Positions 25,533 through 34,687 of a DNA stretch of 64,000 nucleotides are shown here, one piece after another. Origin of the DNA: Rhizobium sp. 9140. GTDB taxonomy: Bacteria > Pseudomonadota > Alphaproteobacteria > Rhizobiales > Rhizobiaceae. Under the pieces are notes generated by a model that saw only the letters and a list, made by a program, of their open reading frames with translations, had not been told where the DNA came from and made no database searches. The stretch's first letter is position 1. Each line of letters opens with the position of its first letter. The stretch lies in NCBI RefSeq assembly GCF_900067135.1, contig NZ_FJUR01000003.1, positions 62,001-126,000 of the forward strand, in the 5' to 3' direction. The translations under genes were made by a program, and so were the position numbers.

Positions 25533-26747
25533 ATGACCATGCTTGCCACAAGTAACAATTCGCATGCGGATGGCCTTCCGTGGCACTCGCAGGCGAGCGC
25601 CGTGGCAACTGGTACACGGATGGTTGGCCCCGACATTCTGCGCTCACTGGCGATCTTGCTGGTGATGCTCGTCCACTTGCCGCTGAACGCCACCCCCGGC
25701 GTATTGGTGACTGTCCGCGAGTATGGTTGGCTCGGCGTTGATATCTTCTTTGTGCTCAGCGGCTACCTGATCGGCACGCAACTGTTCAAGGAAGTTACGC
25801 GCACGGGAGCAGTTGATTTCAAATCGTTTTATCTCCGCCGTGCGTTCCGCATCTTCCCGGCCTTCTTCGTGGTCCTTGGCATTTACGCCTTAGTTCCAGT
25901 CCTTCGCGACAATCCGGCGATGCAGCCTCTCTGGAAATTCGCGACCTTCACGGTCAATCTCGGGTTCGATCCGAGGGAGGGCAACGCTTTTTCTCAGGCA
26001 TGGACACTTGCCGTCGAAGAGCAGTTCTATCTCGTCCTGCCTTTGCTGGTTCTCCTCCTATATAAGCGCATTGGAACGGGATGGGTGCTTGCCCTCGCAG
26101 GACTGCTGATGCTCGTTGGTGTGGTGCTGCGTTACGCGATCTGGGATATCCAGGTTGGCACCCTTGTCGCAGAAGGCCAGTTCCGCCCCGCCTTTGCAAC
26201 ATACCTCCGAGATGTCTACTACCCAACATATACCCGTCTCGATGGCCTGCTGTTCGGCGTGGTGCTTGCGAGCGCCCGCTTCTTTAAGCCAGAACTTTAC
26301 AGGCAGTATCTGTCGCCGAAGGTCACGATACCCTCAGGTCTGATCTTTGTGATCTTAGCGCTCATCTGCTTTAGTGATCGGGGACCTCTTGCAGGACAAG
26401 GCATATTTCCGGTGTTTCAGGCGCCACTCGGCGCGGTCGCGGGCTTTCCGCTGATCTCGATCGGCATTGCACTTCTGTTCTGCGCCATGCTCGATCTTGA
26501 GCACATTCTAAGCCGCTGGCCCGTTCCAGGTGCAGCTCTCGTAGCGACTCTCTCCTACAGCCTTTACCTGACGCACAAGTCCGTCTTTCACGTCACGCGC
26601 CTGGTTGTCGGAGAGGAGAATCTGCAAGGCAGCTTTGGCTTTGTTGTCTACCTGATCGCAAGCTTTGTTGTCGCAGTCGTTCTCTGGTTTTTCGTAGAGC
26701 GAACATTCCTGCATCTTCGGGATAAAATGCTGTCGTCGTCGCAATAA
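25533..26747 (+). CDS. Acyltransferase 3 (OafA/YrhL-like) membrane protein
   Basis: 404 residues from the ATG at 25533. The first helix carries PDILRSLAILLVMLVHLPLN, with the conserved His, and GVDIFFVLSGYLIGTQLF follows, both diagnostic of acyltransferase-3 proteins. FYLRRAFRIFPAFF and AWTLAVEEQFYLVLPLLVLL complete the signature, with about ten membrane segments in all. It should O-acylate a surface polysaccharide or related carbohydrate. No glycosyltransferase neighbours are present, so the acceptor is unknown. Confidence 0.9.
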   Translation: MTMLATSNNSHADGLPWHSQASAVATGTRMVGPDILRSLAILLVMLVHLPLNATPGVLVTVREYGWLGVDIFFVLSGYLIGTQLFKEVTRTGAVDFKSFYLRRAFRIFPAFFVVLGIYALVPVLRDNPAMQPLWKFATFTVNLGFDPREGNAFSQAWTLAVEEQFYLVLPLLVLLLYKRIGTGWVLALAGLLMLVGVVLRYAIWDIQVGTLVAEGQFRPAFATYLRDVYYPTYTRLDGLLFGVVLASARFFKPELYRQYLSPKVTIPSGLIFVILALICFSDRGPLAGQGIFPVFQAPLGAVAGFPLISIGIALLFCAMLDLEHILSRWPVPGAALVATLSYSLYLTHKSVFHVTRLVVGEENLQGSFGFVVYLIASFVVAVVLWFFVERTFLHLRDKMLSSSQ

Positions 26748-27378
26748 ACCTCGTGCTTACTTGATCGCGAAACTCTAAATGCAGCCCCACCAGACTCGAA
26801 ATGCGACGGCGGACGGGCATCCTGACGTAAGTCGCATGAAGCGCGTGCTGGCGGTCATCTGCGGCGGAAATGCCCGAAAATAAGGAGATCAGAGGAGGGG
26901 AAGAGCACGAAGGCCTGTATGAGGGAAAAGGCTATGGAGGAATCTATGCTCATCGGCAGGGGAGGGCTTGCTACGGATGGCTCGCATTACAGCGACGCTT
27001 CCGCTGAACCTCGCCGAAATCTGCCCGAAAGGTCGGAAAACCAAGCGTTTCCGGTCATCCAGGCCGACTGACACGCTGATTTGCGGGGAGAAATCAATCA
27101 CCTCCGATAAGCATTACTTATCGGAGGTGAGCCACCGCGGGCACATTAATGAGAAGTACGGAACCGTATTGGCCCTATAGCTTTCGCTTAACGAATCATT
27201 TACCATAGATTCAATGCCTTACGATCTTGCCAAATTATCCATCCAGAGCCTGCTGCGGCCGATCTCCGAGGCCGCCGTCTGTGGTTTTTAGCTCCCGATT
27301 TCAATTGAAACGCTAAGCGAGAATTCCGACATCAAAATCTCCCCTTACAATTTCACGCGGAGGAGGGGAGGGGGCCAG
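26748..27378. other. Long intergenic region between acyltransferase and recombinase
   Basis: About 630 bases with no supported gene. A short frame at 26983-27180 (MARITATLPLNLAEICPKGR) has no recognised relative. The notable content is the perfect inverted repeat at 27098-27130. The 27180-27300 part is AT-rich. Confidence 0.4.
27098..27130. repeat. Inverted-repeat site left of the recombinase gene
   Basis: Perfect 14-base arms TCACCTCCGATAAG (27098-27111) and CTTATCGGAGGTGA (27117-27130) enclose a 5-base centre. The inner 8 bases of each arm (TCCGATAA) recur in the site at 28533-28557 with the same 5-base centre size. The two sites flank the recombinase gene, which suggests binding or crossover sites for it. 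Confidence 0.6.
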
Positions 27379-28512
27379 CTAAAGCCCTGAAGCCTTGGTC
27401 AAATTCACGCGGAACCGATCACGTCGTCTCTGATATCTGCGGGTCATCTCCGCGGAAGCATGGCCAAGCTGTTTTTGGACGTAGCGTTCGTCGACCTCGG
27501 CCGAGGAGGCAAGGCCAGCGCGAAGGGAATGACCGGAGAACTTGAAGGCGCGCTCGATCTCGCTGAGATCGCCGCGAACGCCTGCGGCCATTGCGGCCCG
27601 CTTCACAAGCCGCGCCACCTCTTTGTCGTTCAGACGCTCCGAGCCAACAGCCTTCCCTTGCCCCGTGACGCGGCGAAAGAGGGGGCCATGGGCCAGCTTG
27701 GCGAACTTGATCCAGGTCTCGATCGCGGCGACTGGACACGTCGCATCAGACGAGCCACGACCCACCTCGACCTCTCGCCACCCAGTCTTGCCGCGCAGGG
27801 TGACAAGCATGCCCTTGTCGAGGATCTCAATCCAGCCTCGGCCGTCCTCAGTCTGATCTGCCTTTAGATCGAGGCCGACAATTTCGGAACGACGGAGGCC
27901 GCCGGCAAAACCGATGAGCAACATGGCACGATCGCGCAGGCCGCGCAGCGAACCGCGGTCGAGCGTCTCGACCATGGCGATGATATCTTCGGCCATGACC
28001 GCCTCCTTCTGCACCGGCGGCCTGGCATGGCTGTTGCGGATCCCGGCCATAACGGTGGCGATGTGCCTGTCTTTACGATCAAGCGAGAGCGCGCGCTGGG
28101 CATAATTCCAGGATAGCGAGGAGAGTCGTCGTTCGATGGTTGAGACGGAGTTGGCCTTGGCGCCCCGTTCAGCTGTGCCGGAAGCGCAGGCGGTGATGTA
28201 GAGCCCGACGGTTTGCGGGTGTGGCGGGAGCGGAGCCAGATTGGACCGCCGACACCAAGCGGCAAAATGCTTCCAGTCCGAAGCGTAAGCCTTGCGGGTA
28301 TTGGCGGAGCTGGCGGCTTCGACATAACCCCGGGCGCGATCAGCAAGGCTTGCGAGATGGGCGGGCGTCTGGTCCTGAACGGCGAGAGAGGGGAGGGGGC
28401 TGTCGCCCGACACCTCCGGCGCGGAAACATCACCGCCGGAGGCTGTGCTGAGAGACGGCGCTGAGGTCTCCTCGACGTGAATTTCGCTGTTCTGCTCGAT
28501 GATTTGGGCCAT
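27379..28512 (-). CDS. Tyrosine recombinase/integrase with full catalytic set
   Basis: 377 residues. A low-complexity N-terminal ~50 residues precedes a core-binding domain (NTRKAYASDWKHFAAWCRR). The catalytic domain has Arg in GGLRRSEIVGL, GHSLRAGLASSA (His, Arg), QLGHASAEMTRRYQRR (His, Tyr). This matches plasmid-borne rhizobial site-specific integrases. A second inverted-repeat site sits 21-45 bases upstream of its start, so it may regulate itself or recombine there. Confidence 0.9.
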   Translation of the reverse strand: MAQIIEQNSEIHVEETSAPSLSTASGGDVSAPEVSGDSPLPSLAVQDQTPAHLASLADRARGYVEAASSANTRKAYASDWKHFAAWCRRSNLAPLPPHPQTVGLYITACASGTAERGAKANSVSTIERRLSSLSWNYAQRALSLDRKDRHIATVMAGIRNSHARPPVQKEAVMAEDIIAMVETLDRGSLRGLRDRAMLLIGFAGGLRRSEIVGLDLKADQTEDGRGWIEILDKGMLVTLRGKTGWREVEVGRGSSDATCPVAAIETWIKFAKLAHGPLFRRVTGQGKAVGSERLNDKEVARLVKRAAMAAGVRGDLSEIERAFKFSGHSLRAGLASSAEVDERYVQKQLGHASAEMTRRYQRRRDRFRVNLTKASGL

Positions 28513-28532
28513 TTCTCTATAATGAGCATTAT

Positions 28533-28557
28533 GTCCGATAATGCAAGATTATCGGAC
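28533..28557. repeat. Inverted-repeat site in the recombinase promoter region
   Basis: Perfect 10-base arms GTCCGATAAT and ATTATCGGAC around a 5-base centre (GCAAG). It shares TCCGATAA-N7-TTATCGGA architecture with the site at 27098-27130. It lies between the divergent recombinase and DUF1403 genes and could be a recombination core, an operator, or both. Confidence 0.6.
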
Positions 28558-28634
28558 GTTTTTATGTGACGACGGGCACGGCGGTTTATATAGTTCTGTG
28601 TTGTCAAAAGCGCCGTTTGAAGTTAGCGTGTGAC

Positions 28635-29588
28635 ATGGCTTCACGACCCCGTACCTTACCCGATTTGCCACCGACCTTCCCACCCGTGCCGGACTGGGCG
28701 CGCGCCGCCGGCGCCCGCCAAGCCGCCGGAGACGCCGAGCTTTTCGCCGGTGCTGCGCTTGGCAGCATTCACCAGATCGCCCGTGGCCACCATCCCCTGG
28801 GCCAGCTTTGGCGCCAGCGTCTGGCGCTTCAATCGGCGGAAGCGGTCGTCCGCCTGCAGGGCCGCACGGAAGATGCGGCGGCGCTGCGCGATCATCTCTA
28901 CCTGACCCGGCCCGGCGACGATCCCGGTCCCGCCGGCCGGATCCTGCAGGCCTGGCGGGCGCTGGGACGGGGATCGTCACTTGGGCCAGTATCACTCAAC
29001 GCCGAATGGCTGGTGATCTTCGCCGATCTGTTGTCGCTCACTATCGACGCACCGGCGCAGGAGGCCATCGACAATGCCCTGGCGGCGAGCGTCGGAACCA
29101 GGAACCCGATCGAGGCGGCGAGCGCGACGGTCGCAACCAGCCTGACTCTGCGTCCTGACAGCCGCCCGCTGGCGCTCTGGCTCGCCGATGCGGTACTTGC
29201 CCGGCGTCTGAACTGGCCAGTTCCCGTGCCGCTGCTGGCCGCGCATCTGAAGCGGGATGACTTGCGTTTCGCCGGCGGTCCGCGTGCCGATCCGCAACGG
29301 TGGCAGACCGCCTGTGCCTTTGCCTACGGGCGAGGGGCGACAGCGGCTTTCGATCTCTACGCTGATCTGGCACGGCGCGCGCACCGACTGCTGGCCCTGG
29401 CACCGCAATTGCGCAGCAAGGATGCCGACGCCATGGTGGCGATCCTGATCAGCGAAGATGCACAGGCAGCTCAGACCGGCCGGACAGTAAGCGACCGCTC
29501 GAGCCGGCGCCTGTTCGAGCGGCTGGTTGCACTCGGAGGCGTGCGCGAACTGACGGGACGTCCGACGTTCCGGCTTTATGGATTGTAA
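28635..29588 (+). CDS. DUF1403 family protein
   Basis: 317 residues from the ATG at 28635; the frame is open upstream to 28566. Recognisable DUF1403 features are PDWARAAGARQAAGDAELFAGAAL, LWRQRLALQSAEAVVRLQGR and the block EDAAALRDHLYLTRPGDDPGPAGR. It is soluble and Ala/Arg/Leu-rich with no catalytic motif I can name. Function is unknown; such genes are often next to recombinases on rhizobial plasmids. It ends 43 bases before the first IS21-family element. Confidence 0.7.
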   Translation: MASRPRTLPDLPPTFPPVPDWARAAGARQAAGDAELFAGAALGSIHQIARGHHPLGQLWRQRLALQSAEAVVRLQGRTEDAAALRDHLYLTRPGDDPGPAGRILQAWRALGRGSSLGPVSLNAEWLVIFADLLSLTIDAPAQEAIDNALAASVGTRNPIEAASATVATSLTLRPDSRPLALWLADAVLARRLNWPVPVPLLAAHLKRDDLRFAGGPRADPQRWQTACAFAYGRGATAAFDLYADLARRAHRLLALAPQLRSKDADAMVAILISEDAQAAQTGRTVSDRSSRRLFERLVALGGVRELTGRPTFRLYGL

Positions 29589-29763
29589 CCCACACCACCT
29601 TGGATAAGGGAGGGAACTGCGATGAAGAAACTGTCAACGGCGGAGTAAAATCCTGCCACGCGGCGGCGCAAAAGTCGGCCACTTGTGGCGCGCGCATGAG
29701 ACCGCCGGGAGGGCTTAGGCCCGAGCGGGGGTCTCATGCGCGCGTTGCGATTTTCGAAGGGCG

Positions 29764-30522
29764 TCAGCCGGCCTTTCGGGCGCGGCTTTGGGCGAGACGA
29801 TAGCTGTCGCCGTTCATCTCGAGGATGCTGACGTGATGGGTGATGCGGTCGAGCAAAGCGCCGGTCAGGCGCTCGGACCCCAAGGTTTCCGTCCATTCGT
29901 CAAAAGGAAGGTTGCTGGTGATCAGGGTCGCGCCTCGCTCGTATCGTTGCGAGATCAGCTCGAACAGCAATTCCGCGCCGGTCTTTGACAGCGGCACGAA
30001 GCCCAGTTCATCGATGATCAACAGCTGGTAGGCGGCCATCTGCTTCTGGAACCGGATGAGACGCCGCTCGTCGCGCGCCTCCATCATCTCGCTGACCAGT
30101 GCGGCCGCTGTCGTGAACCCAACGGACAGGCCCTTCTGGCAGGCGGCCAGGCCGAGGCCGAGCGCCACATGGGTCTTGCCCGTGCCGCTGGGGCCGAGAG
30201 CGATAACGTTCTCCCTGCGCTCGATCCATTCGCAGCGCGCCAGTTCCAGCACCTGCATCCTGTTCAGCTTTGGGATGGCGGCGAAGTCGAAACTGTCGAG
30301 GCTTTTGACGACCGGGAACCTGGCCGCCTTGATGCGACGCTCGACCTTGCGACGGTCCCGTTCGATCATCTCCCGCTCGGCAAGCCGGGTGAGGTATCCG
30401 ACATGATCGACGCCTTCGGTGGCGCACAGCCGGGCCAGCTTCTGGTACTCGCGCTGGAAACTCGGCAGCTTCAGGGTTTTGAGATAATGGGTGAGAAGGA
30501 TCTCGGGTGCTTGGGTGTTCAT
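29764..30522 (-). CDS. istB: IstB helper ATPase of IS21 (copy 1)
   Basis: 252 residues from the ATG at 30522, overlapping the istA stop (ATGA). Walker A is GPSGTGKTH and Walker B LLIIDELGFVPL, typical of the AAA+ IstB helper that selects target DNA. N-terminus MNTQAPEILLTHYLKTLKLP is the usual IstB start. Confidence 0.96.
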   Translation of the reverse strand: MNTQAPEILLTHYLKTLKLPSFQREYQKLARLCATEGVDHVGYLTRLAEREMIERDRRKVERRIKAARFPVVKSLDSFDFAAIPKLNRMQVLELARCEWIERRENVIALGPSGTGKTHVALGLGLAACQKGLSVGFTTAAALVSEMMEARDERRLIRFQKQMAAYQLLIIDELGFVPLSKTGAELLFELISQRYERGATLITSNLPFDEWTETLGSERLTGALLDRITHHVSILEMNGDSYRLAQSRARKAG

Positions 30523-32015
30523 GCGACTTCTCCCGCATCCGACGACAGGAGACGCATATACGCCTTCGCCGATGTCGTCTCGACCGTCGCCCTCGGCAAA
30601 TACGGGTAGATGGACAGGTCCAGTCTGGGCGGCCGGCGTTCCACCCGGCACAGGATCAGATGCTTGACGGCGTCAAAGCCAATGGCGCCAAGCTGGATCG
30701 CCTGCTTCACCGCCGCATGCAGATCGGCGAGTTCGAAGCTCTCCAGCAGGCGGAGGACCTGCACGTACTCACGCCGGCCGTGTTTGGCCATGCGGCCTTC
30801 CATCAACCGGCGCAGCGTAGCGAACTCTTGCGGCAAGTCCCAGCCCTGGAGGGGCGCTGCCTGATCCAGCGAATTGATCTTCTGCTCGATCAGCGGCAGG
30901 TAATGGACAGGATCGAAGACGACGTCTTCCCGTTCCCAGCACCGAGGATGGCGGGCGATGATCTCGCCACGGCCACCAATGACCACTTCGTTGACATAGC
31001 CGCGCACCCACACATCCTGATGGCCATAGGCGACCGGGACGGAATAGTCGTTGGTCTTGTAGCGCACCAGCGACTGCGCCGTCACCTTGGCACTTGCCTG
31101 GTCGCAGGCATCAAATGGCGAGGCTGGCAAGGCGCGCATGGCAGCCAGATCGCGCCGCAAGCGCTCGCCGATCGTCTCGCTCTCGCCGCGCAGCCTGTCG
31201 CGCTGGCGCTTCCGGCACTGCTCCTCCAGAAAGGTGTTGAACGCCTCCCATGTCGCAAACTGCGGGATCGGTACCATGAAGTTGCGCCGGGCATAGCCGA
31301 CGAGACCCTCGACGTTCCCCTTGTCGTTGCCCTTGCCGGGACGGCCATAGCGATCCCGGATAAGGTAGTGGGACAGGAAGCCGCTGAACAACGTCGCGCG
31401 CTTGCGGGTGCCGTCAGGCAAAATCTTCGCCACCAGGCAACGGTCGTTGTCGTAGACGATCGATTGCGGCACGGCGCCGAAGAAAGCGAACGCATGGACA
31501 TGGCCATCGACCCAGGCCTCGGCCACTGCCGCCGGATAGGCCCGCACGTAGCAGCCGTCGCTGTGCGGAAGGTCGAGCACGAAGAAATGCGCCTTCTGCT
31601 CGACACCGCCGATGACCACCATCGCCTCACCGAAATCGGCCTGCGCATGGCCGGGCGGATGCGACAGCGGCACGAACACTTCCTGGCGGCGCTGATCCCG
31701 CTCGCGCATGTAATCCTTGATGATCGTATAGCCGCCAGTGAACCCGCATTCGTCTCGAAGCCGGTCAAACACCCGCTTGGCCGTATGGCGCTGCTTGCGC
31801 GGCACTTGTCTGTCTTCGTCCAGCCAGTGATCGATCGTCGAGACAAACGCATCCAGCTTGGGCCGCCGGATCGGTGATTGTCGCTGATAGCCAGGTGGCG
31901 TCGAATAGGACAGCATCTTGGAAACGCTGTCGCGCGATATGTTGAAATGCTTTGCAGCCTGACGCCGGCTCATGCCTTCCGAGCAAGCCAGTCGAACCTT
32001 CAGATATAATTCCAC
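30519..32015 (-). CDS. istA: IstA transposase of IS21 (copy 1)
   Basis: 498 residues. An N-terminal HTH (MSRRQAAKHFNISRDSVSKM) is followed by the DDE integrase core: HAQADFGEAMVVIGG, SIVYDNDRCLV and a later Glu region around YGRPGKGNDKGNVEGLVGYA, plus a basic C-terminus. It is intact. Confidence 0.96.
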   Translation of the reverse strand: MELYLKVRLACSEGMSRRQAAKHFNISRDSVSKMLSYSTPPGYQRQSPIRRPKLDAFVSTIDHWLDEDRQVPRKQRHTAKRVFDRLRDECGFTGGYTIIKDYMRERDQRRQEVFVPLSHPPGHAQADFGEAMVVIGGVEQKAHFFVLDLPHSDGCYVRAYPAAVAEAWVDGHVHAFAFFGAVPQSIVYDNDRCLVAKILPDGTRKRATLFSGFLSHYLIRDRYGRPGKGNDKGNVEGLVGYARRNFMVPIPQFATWEAFNTFLEEQCRKRQRDRLRGESETIGERLRRDLAAMRALPASPFDACDQASAKVTAQSLVRYKTNDYSVPVAYGHQDVWVRGYVNEVVIGGRGEIIARHPRCWEREDVVFDPVHYLPLIEQKINSLDQAAPLQGWDLPQEFATLRRLMEGRMAKHGRREYVQVLRLLESFELADLHAAVKQAIQLGAIGFDAVKHLILCRVERRPPRLDLSIYPYLPRATVETTSAKAYMRLLSSDAGEVA

Positions 32016-32139
32016 GGTATAGATCCCCAGGCCCTCCTGCGCTCATTGCAGAAGAGAAATAGGTGGCCGACTTTTACGCCGCCCGAAGCGGGACAATCCC
32101 GCCGCTACCGTGGTCTAATTTTGCACCGCCGCTCTCAGC

Positions 32140-33222
32140 TTTTCGGAAGTCTTCGATCGCGAGCGCATCGGGATCTTCTTTGATCATTCGGTTATCGCCC
32201 CTGACAAACATATCGCGGCACGTTTGCGCGAAGCCGAACGTCTGGCCGAGCGCTTGGGCGTTCGGGTGTTCCGCGCTGGTGAAGGCATCAGTCATGTCGT
32301 CGCGCTAGAAGAGGGCTGGTACGAGCCTGGCACCATCGTCGTCGGTTCGGATTCTCACACCTGTACAGGTGGCGCAACGCAGTGCTTAGCATTGGGGATG
32401 GGGGCATCAGACTGCACAGCGGCGATGGTGACCGGAGAGACTTGGCTACGTGTCCCGGAAACCGTCTGGATAAACGTCCTCGGTCGTCCGGGCTCGGCTG
32501 CCCGCGCGCGTGACGTTGCACTTTTTGCCTTGGCGGAAAACACCCAGCTTCCATTTCTGTACAAGGCGGTTGAATGGACCGGGGAGTGGTTCAGCGAGCT
32601 AGGTCTCGACTCATGCGCCAGCGTTGCGAACCTCGGTGTGGAAATGGGCGCCAAATGCACGTTCCTTCCGCCGGGTGTTGGACGCCCGAGCAACATGCAG
32701 CCCATCAACCTGCCGGCCGCCGATGATCCCCGTGTCATCAGTTTGAACATCGACGGTTTGCCCCCGATGATATCGAAGCCGCATTCACCAGGTAACGCTG
32801 TGCCGATCAGCGAATGCGAGGGCCTGCAAATCAACTATGTCTTTATAGGCACCTGTACGAACGGGAGACTTGAAGACATTGCAGAAGCGGCTGAGGTGCT
32901 TGGTGGCGCCAAGGTTCGGGCGGGCGTTCAATGTCTTGTCACTCCAGGCTCACAGCGCGTTTATCTCGAAGCGATGGAGCTCGGATATATCACCAAACTC
33001 GTGCGAGCAGGCGCAATCATTTCGCCTCCGGGATGCAGTGCGTGTCTCGGGACCCAAGGCAGCATCCCCGCGTCTGGCGACCGCGTCCTTTCCACCATGA
33101 ACCGGAATTTCCTAGGGCGGATGGGGAATCCGGAGGCGGAAATCTATCTGGCCTCCCCTCTCGTCGCGGCTCACACCGCTATCCGCGGCGAGCTGCCCAA
33201 GCTTTCGGAGTTGACCTCATGA
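32140..33222 (+). pseudogene. leuC-like aconitase-family large subunit, 5' truncated by IS21
   Basis: The frame is homologous immediately from the IS edge (EVFDRERIGIFFDHSVIAPDKH) through GSDSHTCTGGATQCLALGMGASD and VFIGTCTNGRLEDIAEAAEVL to the C-terminus, with the Fe-S Cys residues (SDSHTC region, GTCTN, SPPGCSACLG). The N-terminal 50-60 residues are missing. The first usable start is a TTG at 32224, inside the domain. The family is 3-isopropylmalate dehydratase/homoaconitase; its neighbours suggest a role in a phosphonate version of the TCA steps. Its stop overlaps the small-subunit start. Confidence 0.85.
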
Positions 33223-33734
33223 CTGTACTTACCCTTTTGCGCGTCCGGAAGATCGACCGCGTCATTTCGACGGACGACATCATTCCCGGCCGATACAAAC
33301 ATATGTTCACCGACACAAACGAGCTTGCCAAGCATGTGTTCGAGAACATTTTTCCTGGGCTGGCCGCAACTTTCCGGCCAAGGGATGTCATTTGCAGCAG
33401 CACAACCTTTGGGATCGGTAGCTCTCGAGAGCAGGCGGTCAGTTCCCTTTTCGCCGCCGGCATCAACGCGGTGATTGCACCCAGCTTTGGCCGCATCTTC
33501 TTTCGGAACGCCTGGAATCTCGGACTGATAGCGATCGAAGTTGCTGACCTGCAGGTTTCGGAGGGCGACGTTATCTCTGTCGACCTCCATTCCGGCCAGG
33601 TCGCGGGCGCCGTCCGTCCCGCAAACTTCTCACCGCCGCCAGCCCGCATGCTTGAAATGATCAACGCTGGCGGCCTCTTGCCATTGATTGCAACGCGTTT
33701 TGCTGCGCAAGGAAGAATTCAGCTCGGAGGTTAA
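33219..33734 (+). CDS. leuD-like aconitase-family small subunit
   Basis: 171 residues from the ATG at 33219 (ATGA overlap with the large subunit). ISTDDIIPGRYKHMFTD, the TTFGIGSSREQA block and IAPSFGRIFFRNAWNLGLI are the LeuD swivel-domain signatures. It normally works with the large subunit, which is truncated here, so the hydro-lyase is probably dead. Confidence 0.9.
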   Translation: MTVLTLLRVRKIDRVISTDDIIPGRYKHMFTDTNELAKHVFENIFPGLAATFRPRDVICSSTTFGIGSSREQAVSSLFAAGINAVIAPSFGRIFFRNAWNLGLIAIEVADLQVSEGDVISVDLHSGQVAGAVRPANFSPPPARMLEMINAGGLLPLIATRFAAQGRIQLGG

Positions 33735-33739
33735 CAGAA

Positions 33740-34678
33740 ATGACGATAGGAAATCGAATCCTGCCAGAGAAGCGGCGGGCCAAGCTTCAACAGCTCCTGT
33801 CTGCGGGCGCATTGGTGCGGGCAATCGAGGCGCACAGTGGAATCTCCGCCCTCATATCTAGCGAAACGTCGGGGGTCGGAAATGGCCACGAAGGCCGCCG
33901 CTTCGACGCGCTCTGGCTCTCCAGTCTGACCAGTTCTGCGGCCCGCGCGCTGCCGGACATGGAGCTCTATGCGCTGGAGCGCCGGCTGGAGCTGGTGGAC
34001 GAAATTTTGAGTGCGACCTCCAAGCCGTTGATTGTCGACGGCGATACAGGCGGGGATCCCACTGCGTTCGAGTATCTCTGCGCTCGCCTTGAATCCGCGG
34101 GTGTCAGTGCCGTCGTCATTGAAGACAAGCAGCACCCCAAACGCAACAGCCTCTCTTTGAGTTCAACCCACGTTCTCGAGGATCCCGTCACGTTCGGCCA
34201 AAAGATCTATCGCGGGCGCGAGGCTCTTCTGTCCGAAGATTTCCGGATATTTGCCCGTTTGGAGAGCTTGATCGCCGGCGAAACGGTCGAGGACGCTCTG
34301 CGGCGCGCACGAGTCTACCTGGAACACGGCGCCCACGGTGTCATGATTCATTCGAAGGAACGCGGGCCTACCAGCGTCTTTGAGTTCCTGGATCGCTTCC
34401 GCGGTGAGGGTTTTACCCAGCCGGTGATCTGCGTACCCACGACCTACAACAATGTGCGGGCGCAGGATCTTCATGCACGAGGCGCGAGTATCGTTATTCA
34501 CGCAAACCATCTTTTGCGCGCCTCCCACTTCGCCATGCGTCAGATCTGCATGTCTTTGCTCGAAAACGACAGATCAATGGAAGCCGACAATATCATCACC
34601 CCCGTCGCGGAAATCTTCCGAGAAGTTGGTTACGACGCCGCGCTGGCCAGAGACGCCGCCAGGGACAGCGCAAGCTGA
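33740..34678 (+). CDS. Phosphoenolpyruvate mutase (PEP mutase family)
   Basis: 312 residues. The isocitrate-lyase/PEP-mutase barrel shows EAHSGISALI, DALWLSSLTSSAAR, PLIVDGDTGGDP, the diagnostic loop VVIEDKQHPKRNSL (EDKxxPKxNS), ARLESLIAGETVEDALRRA, MIHSKERGP, VPTTYNN and IHANHLLRAS, close to characterised PEP mutases. Asn in the KRNS motif favours mutase over phosphonopyruvate hydrolase. It would isomerise PEP to phosphonopyruvate, the entry step to nearly all natural phosphonates. No phosphonopyruvate decarboxylase gene follows. A short insert (SGVGNGHEGRR, about residues 44-54) is unusual. Confidence 0.85.
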   Translation: MTIGNRILPEKRRAKLQQLLSAGALVRAIEAHSGISALISSETSGVGNGHEGRRFDALWLSSLTSSAARALPDMELYALERRLELVDEILSATSKPLIVDGDTGGDPTAFEYLCARLESAGVSAVVIEDKQHPKRNSLSLSSTHVLEDPVTFGQKIYRGREALLSEDFRIFARLESLIAGETVEDALRRARVYLEHGAHGVMIHSKERGPTSVFEFLDRFRGEGFTQPVICVPTTYNNVRAQDLHARGASIVIHANHLLRASHFAMRQICMSLLENDRSMEADNIITPVAEIFREVGYDAALARDAARDSAS

Positions 34679-34687
34679 CGAACGCGC

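Larger units (their letters stand above)
29632..32137 (-). mobile_element. IS21-family insertion sequence, copy 1
   Basis: About 2.5 kb carrying istA and istB on the minus strand. The ends are TGTCAACGGCGG... and ...CCGCTCTCA; read inward, both have CGGCGG then a GxAAAAT block. Inner copies of AAAAGTCGGCCAC lie at 29670-29682 and, inverted, at 32063-32075, the multiple terminal repeats usual for IS21 elements. The sequence shared with copy 2 spans 29631-32139. No matching short target duplication flanks it: left flank ends GAAGAAAC, right begins GCTTTTCGG. It removes the 5' end of the leuC-like gene. Confidence 0.93.

Noticed and set aside
30507..31877. Long plus-strand open frame (456 residues) opposite istA, repeated at 46495-47865
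   Set aside because: It is antisense to the intact istA transposase, has atypical His/Arg-rich composition and no recognisable domain; it results from the high-GC codon pattern.
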